From positions 124,001 through 188,000 of the forward strand of contig NZ_JABXWB010000001.1 in assembly GCF_013375555.1 (NCBI RefSeq): a stretch of DNA of 64,000 nt. Direction: 5' to 3'. The notes below the pieces were generated by a model. It saw only the letters and a list, made by a program, of their open reading frames with translations, did no database searches and was not told the DNA's origin. Every line of letters begins with the position of its first letter. Within the stretch, counting starts at the first letter, position 1. Shown here piece by piece: positions 28,216 to 37,930 of the stretch. The translations under genes were made by a program, and so were the position numbers. The stretch is from Sphingobium sp. EM0848. GTDB lineage: Bacteria > Pseudomonadota > Alphaproteobacteria > Sphingomonadales > Sphingomonadaceae.

Positions 28216-29499
28216 TCACGCCGAATTCTTGTCCTTGCGGCGCGAGGGGATCATGCTCTTGAGATCGCTGATCTTGCCCAGCAGGGAATCGCCCTTCTTC
28301 GCCGGCGCGCCATTGTCATCGGCCTCGCCTTCTTCCACTGCGCCCAGCACGGCGTCGAGCATCGCGGCGCAGGAAGCGCCGACCTTGCTGCCCTTGGCCG
28401 TTTCCGCCAGCGTCTTGCCCAGCTTCGCCGCCTGCGCCGCGACCTTGAGGTCGAAGGGGACAAGGATGTCGACCTTGCGCTCGATCGACTGTTCGAAGTC
28501 CTTGCGGGTGATTTCCAGCGAACCGGCATGGACGCGGTTGGCGACCACCAGCACGCGTGTCTGCGGTGCATTGGTCTTGAGCCAGGAAAGGATGCGGATC
28601 GAATCCCGCGCCGCCGCCAGCGTCAGTTCCGAGACCACCACGGCGACATTCACGTCGCTCATCAGGTGGGGATGCTGGATCAGCATATTGCGCGGCAGGT
28701 CTATGATGCTGCATTCGAAGGCGGCGCGAAATTCTTCCAGCAACTGATAGAAGGCGCCGCCATCGGTCAGCATCGGCTGGCTGATCGGCGCTTCGGCCGA
28801 CAGGATCGCCAGATGGTCGCTGGCGCGGACCATCGCGCGTTCGATGAACAGCCCGTCGATGCGGCTGGGATTCTCGATGGCGTCGGTCAGGCCGCGGCCC
28901 GGCTCCAGGTCCATCGCCAGTGCATTGGTGCCGAAATGAACGTCGAGGTCGAGCAACGCGGTCGAGCGCTTCTTCTTCTCGCTCATCAGCCAGGCGAGCG
29001 AGGTGGCGAGGCTGGATGCGCCGACGCCGCCGCGCGTGCCGATGACCGCGGTGGTCATGTGCGGATGTTCGGGCGCCGCGTCGCGGGGCGCGAAAAACAC
29101 CGCCTGAGCCTGTGCCAGCGCGTCGCGCAACTGGTCGGCGCCGAAGGGCTTGAGCAGATAATCCTGAATGCCGCTGGCCAGAAGGTCGCGATAGAGGCGC
29201 ACGTCATTGACCTGGCCCGCCGCGATGACGACCGTGCCCGGTTCGCACACTTCGGCCAGGCTGTTGATGTCGCCCAGCGGATCGCCGCTTTCCGACATGT
29301 CGATGAACAGGATTTGGGGCGAGGCGGTGACGGACAGGCTCTGCACGGCGTTGCGCATGCCGCCCTTGCTCACCTTTTCCGGTGCCCAGCCCATTTCGGC
29401 CGCGACCACGCGCAGCAGGTCGAAGCTGTGATCGTCGCAGACGAAGGCGTGGAAGGGATCACGCTGGCCGGTCGCGCCGGGTCTCCAGGGAGCATTCAT
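28216..29499 (-). CDS. cpaE: CpaE/TadZ family pilus localisation ATPase-like protein
   Basis: 427 residues. The N-terminal 130 residues form a receiver-like domain (ending with GIQDYLLKPFGADQLRDAL) and the rest is a MinD/ParA-like fold. The Walker A is the deviant RGGVGASSLATSL with no lysine before the serine, as in CpaE/TadZ proteins. DLDVHFGTNALAMDLEPGRG follows. It should position the pilus machine at a pole. Start at 29499 has GGAGG eight bases upstream. It lies one base after the cpaD stop. Confidence 0.94.
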   Translation of the reverse strand: MNAPWRPGATGQRDPFHAFVCDDHSFDLLRVVAAEMGWAPEKVSKGGMRNAVQSLSVTASPQILFIDMSESGDPLGDINSLAEVCEPGTVVIAAGQVNDVRLYRDLLASGIQDYLLKPFGADQLRDALAQAQAVFFAPRDAAPEHPHMTTAVIGTRGGVGASSLATSLAWLMSEKKKRSTALLDLDVHFGTNALAMDLEPGRGLTDAIENPSRIDGLFIERAMVRASDHLAILSAEAPISQPMLTDGGAFYQLLEEFRAAFECSIIDLPRNMLIQHPHLMSDVNVAVVVSELTLAAARDSIRILSWLKTNAPQTRVLVVANRVHAGSLEITRKDFEQSIERKVDILVPFDLKVAAQAAKLGKTLAETAKGSKVGASCAAMLDAVLGAVEEGEADDNGAPAKKGDSLLGKISDLKSMIPSRRKDKNSA

Positions 29500-29500
29500 G

Positions 29501-30157
29501 TCACTTGCCTCCATATTGCGACTTGAGATCGCCCGCGCCGGTCGGGGCCTTTTCGCGATAGGTCGAGATCGCGCGGTTCGACGTGGCCGTGCGCAGCTCG
29601 CTGTCGGTGGTCTGGCCGCGGACCAGATCCTCCGGGTTGGCGACCATGGCGGCGAGATTACCGTTCACGCCGCAGCCGAAATTCTTGGAGGCACCCATCT
29701 GCTGGTCGGTTTCGGCCTTGTCCGACCAGTCGGGGCAGCCCGGCACGCGGGCGACCGCGCGGCGCACGACCAGGCGGACGGCGCCCTGCGGCGCGACGCC
29801 GGCGGCGGCCGAGCTGTCCTCTCCCACCAGCATGCCGTGGCGGGCGACGACATCGGCAATGCCATCGCGCAGCGAGGGGCTGTAGCTGGCGGTGTCGGTC
29901 GCGATCGCGACCTGATCGCCATAGCCAAGGCCGATCGACACGAACCAGTCGTCCAGGCGACGGGCCTCCGCATTGGTCATGCCGCCGTCCGGGCCGGCTG
30001 CGACGTCAAAGGTGAAGGCGGTATGGCTGACGATCGGCTGATGGATCGATTCGACGCTGCGATTGGCGCCCTGGTCGGTCTGGCAGGCGGCGAGCGGCAG
30101 CGCCATCAGGGCAAGGGCGCCGAAGCGGACGATATTTTTGCGGGACAGAGAAGCCAT
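29501..30157 (-). CDS. cpaD: CpaD-family pilus assembly lipoprotein
   Basis: 218 residues. Signal peptide with lipobox ALMALPLAAC (Cys 25), so it is predicted to be anchored at the outer membrane. The CpaD domain has TNAEARRLDDWFVSIGLGYGD and, near the end, NFGCGVNGNLAAMVANPEDLV, the most recognisable family motif. Likely assists secretin CpaC in pilus biogenesis. It lies between cpaC and cpaE with tight spacing. Confidence 0.93.
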   Translation of the reverse strand: MASLSRKNIVRFGALALMALPLAACQTDQGANRSVESIHQPIVSHTAFTFDVAAGPDGGMTNAEARRLDDWFVSIGLGYGDQVAIATDTASYSPSLRDGIADVVARHGMLVGEDSSAAAGVAPQGAVRLVVRRAVARVPGCPDWSDKAETDQQMGASKNFGCGVNGNLAAMVANPEDLVRGQTTDSELRTATSNRAISTYREKAPTGAGDLKSQYGGK

Positions 30158-30174
30158 GTCTTTCGTCCTTCGGA

Positions 30175-31749
30175 TCAGAAGCTGAAGCCCGGCGCGGCGT
30201 CCTTCGAACGCTTGCCAGAGTCACGGACGACGGGCGGCGGCGTGACCGAACTCTGCGGTCCCGGCATGGGGACCGGCCCCTCGGGCGCGTGGCGCGGCAT
30301 CGCGGCGCGGGCGCCGCTGACGCCGTCCTGGCCCTGTTGCAGGAACAGGCCCTGGCCCTCATTGGCGTTGCGGAAGCCGTCGGTCGGCAGGCGCACGTCC
30401 GATGCGTTCATCGGCTTCACCAGATAGGGGGTGACGACGATGACCAGTTCCGTCTCATTGCGCTGGAACTGGCGTGACTTGAACAGGCTACCCAGGATCG
30501 GCAGGTTGCCGAGGCCCGGAACCTTGTCGATCGTGTTGCCGGTGTCTGCGCTTATCAGGCCTGCGATCATGAAGGCCTGGCCGGAGCCGAGTTCCACCGT
30601 GGTTTCGGCGGTACGGGTTTTCAGGGCCGGTTGACTTTGCAGGATGGAGAAGTCGAGCGTGGATACCGTCGGACGGACGCGCAGGGAGATGCGGCCATCG
30701 GCCAGCACCGTCGGCGTGAAGGCGAGTTGCACGCCATATTGCTTCCATTCCAGGCTGTTGCCCTGCGTGCCGTTGCTGACGGTATAGGGGAACTCGCCGC
30801 CTGCCAGGAAGCTGGCGGTTTCACCTGAAAGCGAGGTCAGATTCGGCTGGGCGAGGGTGGTTGCAAGACCGCTCGATTCCGCGAGATCGAGCGCACCCGC
30901 AACATCCATGCCCAACATTTTGGCGACAAAGCCCAAGGTCGTGGAGCCGTCGGTGGGTTGGTTGAACTTCCATTCGGTTGAGCCTGGAAGCGACATGAAG
31001 GGCGGTGAAATGGAGCCGTCCGGGTTACGCACTGCGGGGCTGATCGTCGGCTTCGTCACGGTACGCGTAACAAAATCCCGTGAGGATCGGCCGATATAAC
31101 CCGAAAAGGAACCGGCGCCGCTGCCGAAAGCCGCCAGGTTCATGCCGATCTTGTGCCCGATATCGCGGGCCACTTCCGACACCTTCACCTGCAACATGAC
31201 CTGCAGCGGCGTCGCGGTGCGCAGACGGCTCACCACGGTCACTTCCTTGCCGACGAAGGCCTGGGTCAGGCGCTCGGCTTCGGCCGCGTCTTCCGGCGCG
31301 GCAATGGTGCCGGTCAGCAGGACCATGCCGTTCATCTTGTTAACCGCAATGTCGGCATTGGGCATCGCCAGCTTCAACATCTCATCGACGCTGGCCAGGT
31401 TGTTGCCGACGCGCACCGTGCCGGAAAACAGCACCTTGCCGTTGGTCGCCGTCGCGAAGACGGTGGTTTCGCCCGCCTTCTTCGCGATCAGGTAAAGCTG
31501 GTTCTGCGAGCGGACATGGACGTCGACCACATCCGGGTTGCCGATCACCACGTCGGACATTTTCGCGGGCAGGTTGATGACCTTGCTGCTGCCAACCGAC
31601 ATCAGGATCGCATTGTCCTGCATCGAAACGGGCGCGGCGTTGAGGGCGGCGGTCGGTACGGCGGCGGCGGCGATCGCCAGCCCCAGCGCGATGGCCGGGC
31701 CGAGCAGCGGCCTGGCCGTGCCCGTGGCGTGAACAGGAAACCCCTTCAT
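30175..31749 (-). CDS. cpaC: CpaC outer-membrane secretin of the Tad pilus
   Basis: 524 residues. Signal peptide about 1-37, an N-terminal pilus-secretin domain (SVGSSKVINLPAKMSDVVIG), a BON-like segment (NGMVLLTGTIAAPEDA), then the secretin domain ending with KVPGLGNLPILGSLFKSRQF and TELVIVVTPYLVKP, the type II/III secretin signature. The C-terminal proline-rich 80 residues are a probable periplasmic or disordered tail. Forms the outer-membrane channel for Flp pili. It follows cpaB by one base. Confidence 0.95.
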   Translation of the reverse strand: MKGFPVHATGTARPLLGPAIALGLAIAAAAVPTAALNAAPVSMQDNAILMSVGSSKVINLPAKMSDVVIGNPDVVDVHVRSQNQLYLIAKKAGETTVFATATNGKVLFSGTVRVGNNLASVDEMLKLAMPNADIAVNKMNGMVLLTGTIAAPEDAAEAERLTQAFVGKEVTVVSRLRTATPLQVMLQVKVSEVARDIGHKIGMNLAAFGSGAGSFSGYIGRSSRDFVTRTVTKPTISPAVRNPDGSISPPFMSLPGSTEWKFNQPTDGSTTLGFVAKMLGMDVAGALDLAESSGLATTLAQPNLTSLSGETASFLAGGEFPYTVSNGTQGNSLEWKQYGVQLAFTPTVLADGRISLRVRPTVSTLDFSILQSQPALKTRTAETTVELGSGQAFMIAGLISADTGNTIDKVPGLGNLPILGSLFKSRQFQRNETELVIVVTPYLVKPMNASDVRLPTDGFRNANEGQGLFLQQGQDGVSGARAAMPRHAPEGPVPMPGPQSSVTPPPVVRDSGKRSKDAAPGFSF

Positions 31750-31750
31750 C

Positions 31751-32767
31751 TTACTTCCCCCCGACCGGAACGACGGTCACATTGGTGCCGCGGGCGACGC
31801 GGATCACAGGGCCCTGGCTGACGATGATATTGGCGGGTGCGCCACCCATGGGAGCGCCGCCTGCGGGCAAGGCCTGCATGGGCTTGGCGGGGACGCTGCT
31901 GCGCTGATAGCGCGAGACGTCGGCGCCGGTGGAATAGGTGCCGCCCTTGTCGACCGGGCGGGTGGCGATGCTGGCCAGCATTGTCTTTTCGGCATGGGGA
32001 TTGCTGCCGTCGGGCAGATCCACATCGCTGCCCGCAATGGCCGCATCCAGTTCCGAGCTGTTGTCGGCCAGCGAGCGCAGGGAGAGCGAGAGCGAGCCGA
32101 TGGTCTGGGCGACCGCGATCTTCTCCGCGATCTTGGGCGTCACTTCGATAGTGACGTTGGAATAGGTTTGAACGACAGGCTTGCCGTCCGCGCCCAGCGC
32201 ATCCATGCGCTGGTCGGTGGCGAGCACGCGCAGGTTGCGCAGGATGGTTTCGGAGACCTTGAGCGGATCGCCGTCGCCGCCGCCATTGACGCTTTGAGTC
32301 AGGACGAGGTCGACGCGATCGCCCGGAAAGACGAAGCCCGCGACCGAATTGGTGGCCGACACCGGCACGGTCACGGCGCGCATCCCCGGCCCGAGCGCGG
32401 CGGCCAGGAAGCCGCGATCACCCGGCTTGATGACCGAGCCCAGCGTCATCGGCTGGCCCGCTGAAATGGCGGTGCGCACGACGCTGCCCACCAGTTTCTG
32501 GGGATCGGACTGGCCCTTGAGATAATAGGCCTGTTCGATCAGATCCTTGGGCCAGGGCTGGAAACGGAAGCTTTCCGCGTCGAGGATGGTGCCCACGGGC
32601 AGCGCCTTGGTCGCGACCAGCACATGGGGCTGGTCCGCCTCGACCGGCATGGACGACGCGCCTGCCTGAGGCGTTCCCGACGAACTCAGCATGTTGCGTG
32701 CAAGCAATGCTGTAGTGACCGCTATGATCAGCGCCCCCACCAGCAGCACGATCTTCTTGGCATCCAT
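31751..32767 (-). CDS. cpaB: CpaB/RcpC Flp pilus assembly protein
   Basis: 338 residues. One N-terminal transmembrane helix (VLLVGALIIAVTTALLARNML), then an SAF domain (VLVATKALPVGTILDAESFRFQPW, residues 50-73), and the RcpC domain with FVFPGDRVDLVLTQSV. The C-terminus is Pro/Ala rich. It is thought to act with the secretin in the periplasm. It is the second gene of the cluster, 51 bases after cpaA. Confidence 0.94.
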   Translation of the reverse strand: MDAKKIVLLVGALIIAVTTALLARNMLSSSGTPQAGASSMPVEADQPHVLVATKALPVGTILDAESFRFQPWPKDLIEQAYYLKGQSDPQKLVGSVVRTAISAGQPMTLGSVIKPGDRGFLAAALGPGMRAVTVPVSATNSVAGFVFPGDRVDLVLTQSVNGGGDGDPLKVSETILRNLRVLATDQRMDALGADGKPVVQTYSNVTIEVTPKIAEKIAVAQTIGSLSLSLRSLADNSSELDAAIAGSDVDLPDGSNPHAEKTMLASIATRPVDKGGTYSTGADVSRYQRSSVPAKPMQALPAGGAPMGGAPANIIVSQGPVIRVARGTNVTVVPVGGK

Positions 32768-32818
32768 GATGAAATTCGCCTCCCTTAATCAGACGAGTTG
32801 CGTCTGAAGCCCCGGTTT

Positions 32819-33292
32819 TCACGCAAATTGGTTAATATATCGTTCGCCAAGAAGCCAAAGCGCGGCGCACGATATGGCTATGCCATAGGGGATTTGCGGC
32901 TGCCCCAGCCGCCGGGTCATGCGATGGTGCACGACGGTTATGATGGTGACGAAGCCCCCCAGCACCGCCATCAGCATCAGCATCGACAGGGTCGCCTGCC
33001 ACGGGAACCAGAGCGCCAGCGCACCCAGCAGCTTCACGTCGCCCCCGCCCATGCAGCCAAAGGCAAAGAGTATCGCAAACAGGATGAACACGATCAGAGC
33101 GACCAGCAGTTGCACCGCCATGCCCGGCCAGAGCGGCAGTCCGCATGCCAGCCACCAGAGCGGCGCCAGTCCGGCAACGCACAGGTTCAGGCGGTTCGAA
33201 ATGATGCGCGACCGAAGATCCGTTACGGATGCCACGATCAGCAGCACGGCCAGGGCGCCGATCAGCGCCAATCTGAAAATATCCCCGTTCAT
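32819..33292 (-). CDS. cpaA: CpaA prepilin peptidase (A24 family)
   Basis: 157 residues, an integral-membrane aspartic peptidase that processes the pilin leader. Catalytic Asp residues are visible in SVTDLRSRIISNRLN (about residue 25) and in the GxGD-type motif GCMGGGDVKLLGALALWFP (about 85). Hydrophobic segments cover most of the remainder. It lacks the N-terminal methyltransferase domain of PilD, as expected for the CpaA type. It opens the tad gene run; no Flp pilin gene precedes it. The start at 33292 has no good Shine-Dalgarno. Confidence 0.92.
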   Translation of the reverse strand: MNGDIFRLALIGALAVLLIVASVTDLRSRIISNRLNLCVAGLAPLWWLACGLPLWPGMAVQLLVALIVFILFAILFAFGCMGGGDVKLLGALALWFPWQATLSMLMLMAVLGGFVTIITVVHHRMTRRLGQPQIPYGIAISCAALWLLGERYINQFA

Positions 33293-33334
33293 GGGTTCGA
33301 AACTGTAGACCGGATGGCTTACCAAAGCGTAACC

Positions 33335-34300
33335 ATGCCGCCGATGGATTCGCCCCGCCTCGTTGCCCCGCCTTTTGATCGTCGTGCCTGGCCCATGGAC
33401 GGGCGGCTGGACTATTGGTCCGCGCCCGATGGCTGGCCGGTGCGGCGTTACCGGCTCGGCACTGGCGCGCGCGGGCGGATGCTGGTGCTGGGCGGCCGGG
33501 GCGACATGATCGAGAAATATCTCGAGGTGATTCAGCATTGGGCTGCGCGCGGCTGGGCCGTCACCAGCTTCGACTGGCGCGGACAGGGCGGGTCGGGGCG
33601 GCTGACCGACGATCTGCTCTGCGGCCATATCGAGGATTTCGGCCAGTGGATCGCGGACCTGAATGCCTTTGCCGCCGATTGGCGTGCGCAGGGGGAGGGG
33701 CCGGCGGTGATGGTCGCGCACAGCATGGGCGGGCATTTGCTGCTGCGTGCGTTGCTTGAGGGCATGGTGGCGCCCGATGCCGCAGTGACGGTGGCGCCGA
33801 TGATGGGCGTGCATAGCGCGCCTCTGCCGCGCTGGCTGGCGGTGGCGATTGCCGAGACGATGTGCGCTTCGGGCTTCGGGCGGAAGCAGGCCTGGACGCA
33901 GAAGGAAGAGTCGGAACGCCAGCGGCGCATGCGGCAGAAGCGGCTGACCCACGACCCGGACCGTTATGCCGATGAACTTTGGTGGCGCGAACATAGCCGG
34001 GACGTGGCGTTGGGATCGCCGAGCTGGAGATGGGTGGAGCAGGCGCTTCATTCGACCCACAGGCTCGCCACCCGGCCGGGGCTGGAGCGGATATCGGTGC
34101 CGCTGTTGATGCTGGCGGCGGAGAATGACCAGCTCGTGTCGACTCCGGCCATCCGAAGGACGGCGGCGCGGATTCCGGGCGCGCGTCTGCATGTCTATGG
34201 GCATGAGGCGGCGCATGAAATCCTGCGCGAGCTGGACCTGGTGCGGCTGGATGCATTGGCCCGGATCGACGGCTTTCTGGATGAAGTCGCGCCCCGATGA
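33335..34300 (+). CDS. Alpha/beta hydrolase (lysophospholipase-like)
   Basis: 321 residues. Core fold with RMLVLGGRGDMIEKYLEVIQ, TSFDWRGQGGSGR, nucleophile elbow VAHSMGGHLL (Ser near residue 132), an acid in LAAENDQLVS, and the catalytic His in the GHEAAHEIL region, matching the monoacylglycerol lipase/lysophospholipase L2 branch. Cytosolic; no signal peptide. The start is uncertain: 33335 is chosen, with 33314 and 33344 also in frame. Its end overlaps the FAD oxidoreductase by four bases, so they form a two-gene operon, divergent from the pilus cluster. Substrate unknown. Confidence 0.85.
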   Translation: MPPMDSPRLVAPPFDRRAWPMDGRLDYWSAPDGWPVRRYRLGTGARGRMLVLGGRGDMIEKYLEVIQHWAARGWAVTSFDWRGQGGSGRLTDDLLCGHIEDFGQWIADLNAFAADWRAQGEGPAVMVAHSMGGHLLLRALLEGMVAPDAAVTVAPMMGVHSAPLPRWLAVAIAETMCASGFGRKQAWTQKEESERQRRMRQKRLTHDPDRYADELWWREHSRDVALGSPSWRWVEQALHSTHRLATRPGLERISVPLLMLAAENDQLVSTPAIRRTAARIPGARLHVYGHEAAHEILRELDLVRLDALARIDGFLDEVAPR

Positions 34301-35400
34301 ACCGGCCCGATATCGTCATTGTCGGGGGCGGGATCGCCGGAACGAGTCTGGGCGCGGTGCTGGCGGAGCGCGCGCGCGTGCTGCTGCTGGAGATGGAGCC
34401 GAGCGCGGGCTATCACGCCACCGGGCGGGCGGTTTCCTTCTGGGAGGAGACTTATGGCGGGCTGGCGGTCCAGCCCTTGACGACGGCTTCCGGACCGATG
34501 CTGGCCGCGCCCGATCCCGACTTTTCGACAAGCGCCTTCCTGTCGCCGCGCCGGACGCTCCATGTGGGGCGGGCGGGCGATGCGGCGGCGCGGGACCGGT
34601 TGCTGGCGGAATTTGGCGGTAAGGTGGCCTTGCACCCGGTCGATCCGGCCGGGCTGGTGCCGGGCCTGCGGCCCGACTGGACGCTGGGCGTGCTGGAGCC
34701 GGGGGTTTGCGACATAGACGTGGCGGCGCTGCATCAGGCCTGGTTGCGGCGGTTCCGGCGCTTGGGCGGAGAGATTCGGCTGGGGACGCCGCTACGACGG
34801 GCCGAGGCGCGGGACGGTGGCTGGCGGATCGAAACGGACGATGGCGCGATCGACTGCGGCCTGATCGTCAATGCGGCGGGCGCCTGGGCGGACGATGTCG
34901 CCAAAGCTTGCGGGGTGGCGCCGATCGGTATTACGCCCTTGCGGCGGACGGTGGTGCAGTTGCGCGTGCCCGCCATGCCTTCGGCGGACCTGCCGCTGGT
35001 CATGGACCTCGCCTCGCAATTTTATTTCAAGCCCGAGGGGGAAGGGCGCATCTGGTTGACCCCGCATGACGAGGTGCCGTCCCCGCCCTGCGACGCCGCG
35101 CCGGAGGAACTGGCGGTGGCCGAGGCGATTGCCCGGTTCGAGGCGGTGGTGGACTGGCCGGTCGCGGCGGTGGAACGCAAATGGGCTGGCCTGCGCAGCT
35201 TTTCCCGCGATCGGGCGCCGGTCTATGGTTTCGATCCTGCGGAACCGGGCTTCTTCTGGTTCGCGGGGCAGGGGGGATTTGGCATTCAGACGTCACCGGC
35301 GGCGGCGCTGTTGGCGGGGAGCCTGCTGCGGCGCGAGGCGCCTCCGCACGCCGTCGCCGGTATCGATGCGTCTACCTATTCTCCGGCGCGGTTTCGGTAG
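34297..35400 (+). CDS. FAD-dependent oxidoreductase (DAO family)
   Basis: 367 residues. Rossmann FAD motif at the N-terminus (DIVIVGGGIAGTSLGAVLAE), the ATGRAVSFWEETYG active-site entrance, the second FAD element (LIVNAAGAWADDVA, about residue 190), and the C-terminal FWFAGQGGFGIQTSPAAALLAG closing the flavin site. Matches the glycine/D-amino-acid oxidase family; substrate undetermined. It is translationally coupled (ATGA) to the alpha/beta hydrolase, suggesting both act on the same compound or its breakdown. Confidence 0.92.
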   Translation: MNRPDIVIVGGGIAGTSLGAVLAERARVLLLEMEPSAGYHATGRAVSFWEETYGGLAVQPLTTASGPMLAAPDPDFSTSAFLSPRRTLHVGRAGDAAARDRLLAEFGGKVALHPVDPAGLVPGLRPDWTLGVLEPGVCDIDVAALHQAWLRRFRRLGGEIRLGTPLRRAEARDGGWRIETDDGAIDCGLIVNAAGAWADDVAKACGVAPIGITPLRRTVVQLRVPAMPSADLPLVMDLASQFYFKPEGEGRIWLTPHDEVPSPPCDAAPEELAVAEAIARFEAVVDWPVAAVERKWAGLRSFSRDRAPVYGFDPAEPGFFWFAGQGGFGIQTSPAAALLAGSLLRREAPPHAVAGIDASTYSPARFR

Positions 35401-35433
35401 AATTGGGGAAGGGCGGGCGGCGGACCCTGGCGC

Positions 35434-35880
35434 CTATGTCCGAAAACTCTCCGCCGCGGCGCAGGCCAGCTGATCGGCGCGTTCGTTTTCCGGATGGCCG
35501 GCATGGCCCTTCACCCATTGCCACGTCACCTTGTGGCGGGCTGCGGCCTTCACCAGCAACTGCCAGATTTCGGCATTTTTGACCGGCTTCCTGTCCGCTG
35601 TCTTCCAGCCGTTCTTCTGCCAGCCGAAGACCCATTTGGTGATGCCGTCCATCACATATTTGCTGTCGGTATAAAGCGTCACCTGACAGGGGCGTTTCAG
35701 GGTTTCCAGCGCCTGCACCGCCGCCATCATTTCCATGCGGTTGTTGGTGGTCTGTGCCTCGCCGCCGGAGATTTCCTTCTCCTTGTCGCCAAAGCGCAGC
35801 ACCGCGCCCCAGCCGCCGGGGCCGGGATTGCCCTTGCACGCGCCGTCTGTGAAGATTTCGACCTGCGGCAGATCGCTCAT
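35434..35880 (-). CDS. rnhA: Ribonuclease HI
   Basis: 148 residues, a class I RNase H that cuts the RNA strand of RNA-DNA hybrids. The four catalytic acidic residues are visible: Asp in [18 protein letters not shown] (about 12), Glu in [14 protein letters not shown] (about 50), Asp in [14 protein letters not shown] (about 72) and the last Asp in ENERADQLA (about 136). Its start overlaps the thrB stop by four bases. Confidence 0.97.
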   Translation of the reverse strand: MSDLPQVEIFTDGACKGNPGPGGWGAVLRFGDKEKEISGGEAQTTNNRMEMMAAVQALETLKRPCQVTLYTDSKYVMDGITKWVFGWQKNGWKTADRKPVKNAEIWQLLVKAAARHKVTWQWVKGHAGHPENERADQLACAAAESFRT

Positions 35881-36854
35881 GCGCCGAGCAGATCCGCCGG
35901 GTCGGCGCTGGCGTAGAAATCGAGACGGCGCAGATAGGCCAGCGGGTCCTTGCGCGTCACCAGCGCATCGGCGGGCGTGTTGATCCAGTCATAGGCCCGC
36001 GTCAGCAGGAAGCGTAGCGCGGCGCCCCGGCAGAGGACCGGGAAAGCGGCTCGCTCGGCTTCGGACAGGCCGTGCGTGGCCGCATAGCCCGCGCCCAAGG
36101 CAGCCGCGCGCTCCGCGAACCAGGTCGCGCCATCATTGCTGAAGCACCAGGCGCTGTGCGTGACCGCCAGATCATAGGCGCGGATGTCGGTGCAACTGAA
36201 ATAAAAGTCGATGAGGCCCGTCACCTCATCCCCCAGCATCAGCACATTGTCGGGAAAGAGGTCGGCATGGATCACCGAATGGGGAAGGTCGGCGGGCCAG
36301 TGCGCGTCCAGAAAGGCAAGTTCCTGACGGACCCGCGCGCCGAGGGCAGGGGCGATCCGGTCGAAATCATCGCCGCATTTCGCCGCCAGATCGTGCCAGC
36401 CGGGCAGGTCCAGCGCATTGCGGCGCTCTGCGGTGAAGCCCTCCGCCGCCCGGTGCATCGCGCCCAGCGCCGCGCCCGCCGCGCGGGTCTGGCCCACGGT
36501 CGGTTCGGTGACGGAGATGCCGGTCAGAAATTCGATCAGGCAGGCCGGGCGCCCGGCGAGCTGCTGGAGCCGCTTGCCCTCCCGGTCCGCGATGAAGCGC
36601 GGCACCAGACATCCGCGCGCACCCAGATGGTCGAGCAGGTCCATGAAGAAGGGCAGGTCCGCCTCATCGACGCGCTTTTCATAGAGCGTCAGTATGTAGC
36701 GGTGGCCAGTACCGTCGGCGCCGGTGGTTTCGAGCAGATAATTGCTGTTCTCCACCCCTTCCGCAATGCCCTTGGCGGAGACGAGTCGTCCGGCCTCGTA
36801 GCGGGTGAGAAAAGCGTCGATCTCTTCGGCGGGAACCTGGGTGTAGACGGCCAT
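35877..36854 (-). CDS. thrB: Homoserine kinase (APH-fold type)
   Basis: 325 residues. Phosphorylates homoserine in threonine synthesis. This is the kinase of the aminoglycoside-phosphotransferase fold found in alphaproteobacteria and pseudomonads, not the GHMP type: N-terminal [12 protein letters not shown], the catalytic loop [14 protein letters not shown] (about residue 200) and the Mg-binding [12 protein letters not shown] follow the APH pattern. It lies between ispH and rnhA with a four-base gap upstream and an overlap downstream, so ispH-thrB-rnhA are probably one transcript. Confidence 0.95.
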   Translation of the reverse strand: MAVYTQVPAEEIDAFLTRYEAGRLVSAKGIAEGVENSNYLLETTGADGTGHRYILTLYEKRVDEADLPFFMDLLDHLGARGCLVPRFIADREGKRLQQLAGRPACLIEFLTGISVTEPTVGQTRAAGAALGAMHRAAEGFTAERRNALDLPGWHDLAAKCGDDFDRIAPALGARVRQELAFLDAHWPADLPHSVIHADLFPDNVLMLGDEVTGLIDFYFSCTDIRAYDLAVTHSAWCFSNDGATWFAERAAALGAGYAATHGLSEAERAAFPVLCRGAALRFLLTRAYDWINTPADALVTRKDPLAYLRRLDFYASADPADLLGA

Positions 36855-36858
36855 GGAC

Positions 36859-37806
36859 TTACGCGGCCTCCAGTCCGCGGGGGAGTTTGAAGGAGATGTT
36901 TTCGCGGGTGGTTTCCACCTGCTCTTCCGTCACTGAAAAACGTTCGCTTATCCGGTTCACCACTTCGCGCACCAGTATTTCGGGTGCGGAGGCGCCGGCG
37001 GTGAGGCCCAGGGTGCGAACCCCCTTCAACCAGGCGAAATCGATATCGTCGGCGCGCCCGATCAGGCGGGCGGGGGTGCCTTCGCGTTCGGCCACTTCGA
37101 CCAGCCGCACCGAATTGGAGCTGTTGGGCGCGCCGATCACATAGAGCGCGTCGCAATTGGCCGCGATCGCCTTCACCGCCGCCTGCCGGTTGGAAGTGGC
37201 GTAGCAGATGTCTTCGCCTCTGGGCGCATGGATCGTGGGGAAGCGGCGCTGGAGCGTCGCCATGATCGCGGCGGTATCGTCGACCGAGAGCGTCGTCTGC
37301 GTCAGGAAGGCAAGATTGTCGGGATCGGCGGGCGTGAAGGCCTCGGCATCCTCGACCGTCTCGATCAGCGTCATGTGGCCTTCGTCGACCTGTCCGAAGG
37401 TGCCGACGACTTCGGGATGCCCCTTATGGCCGATGAAGAGGATATGGCGCCCTGCCTCCACCTGGCGTTCGGCCTGGCGGTGGACCTTGCTGACCAGCGG
37501 GCAGGTCGCGTCGAGATAGTCCAGGCCGCGTTCCTCCGCCTTCGCCGGGACCGCCTTGGGCACGCCATGGGCGGAAAAGACCACCGGCAGGCCGTCGGGC
37601 ACCTGATCCAGCTCTTCCACGAAGATCGCGCCCTTCGCCTTCAGGCTGTCGACCACATATTTGTTATGGACGATTTCATGCCGGACATAGACCGGAGCGC
37701 CATATTTCTCGATTGCCCGCTCGACGATGGTGATCGCGCGGTCGACACCGGCGCAAAAGCCGCGCGGGGCCGCAATCAGAAGCTTCAGGGGCGAAAGGGG
37801 GGTCAT
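36859..37806 (-). CDS. ispH: 4-hydroxy-3-methylbut-2-enyl diphosphate reductase
   Basis: 315 residues. Last step of the MEP isoprenoid pathway, an Fe-S enzyme. The three cluster cysteines are in [12 protein letters not shown] (residue 18), [11 protein letters not shown] (about 102) and the [16 protein letters not shown] [11 protein letters not shown] region near 198. [14 protein letters not shown] and GHKGHPEV motifs are also present. I chose start ATG 37806 ([16 protein letters not shown]), the normal N-terminus; the longer in-frame extension reads as non-coding. Confidence 0.97.
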   Translation of the reverse strand: MTPLSPLKLLIAAPRGFCAGVDRAITIVERAIEKYGAPVYVRHEIVHNKYVVDSLKAKGAIFVEELDQVPDGLPVVFSAHGVPKAVPAKAEERGLDYLDATCPLVSKVHRQAERQVEAGRHILFIGHKGHPEVVGTFGQVDEGHMTLIETVEDAEAFTPADPDNLAFLTQTTLSVDDTAAIMATLQRRFPTIHAPRGEDICYATSNRQAAVKAIAANCDALYVIGAPNSSNSVRLVEVAEREGTPARLIGRADDIDFAWLKGVRTLGLTAGASAPEILVREVVNRISERFSVTEEQVETTRENISFKLPRGLEAA

Positions 37807-37930
37807 GCGTTGCCGCTTAGGCGAATGTGGCTTCATATGAAAGCCGCTTCCTTTATGGTGCGCCAGTTTCGGTTGCGTGCCGGACAGCCTATGGATAAGA
37901 AGCCCAACGCCTGTTCCCAAGGGATTGCCT

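Noticed and set aside
27091..29526. Long plus-strand open frame opposite tadC, tadB and cpaE (about 811 codons)
   Set aside because: Histidine/arginine/glutamine-rich translation typical of the antisense of GC-rich genes; the minus-strand genes have clear family motifs.
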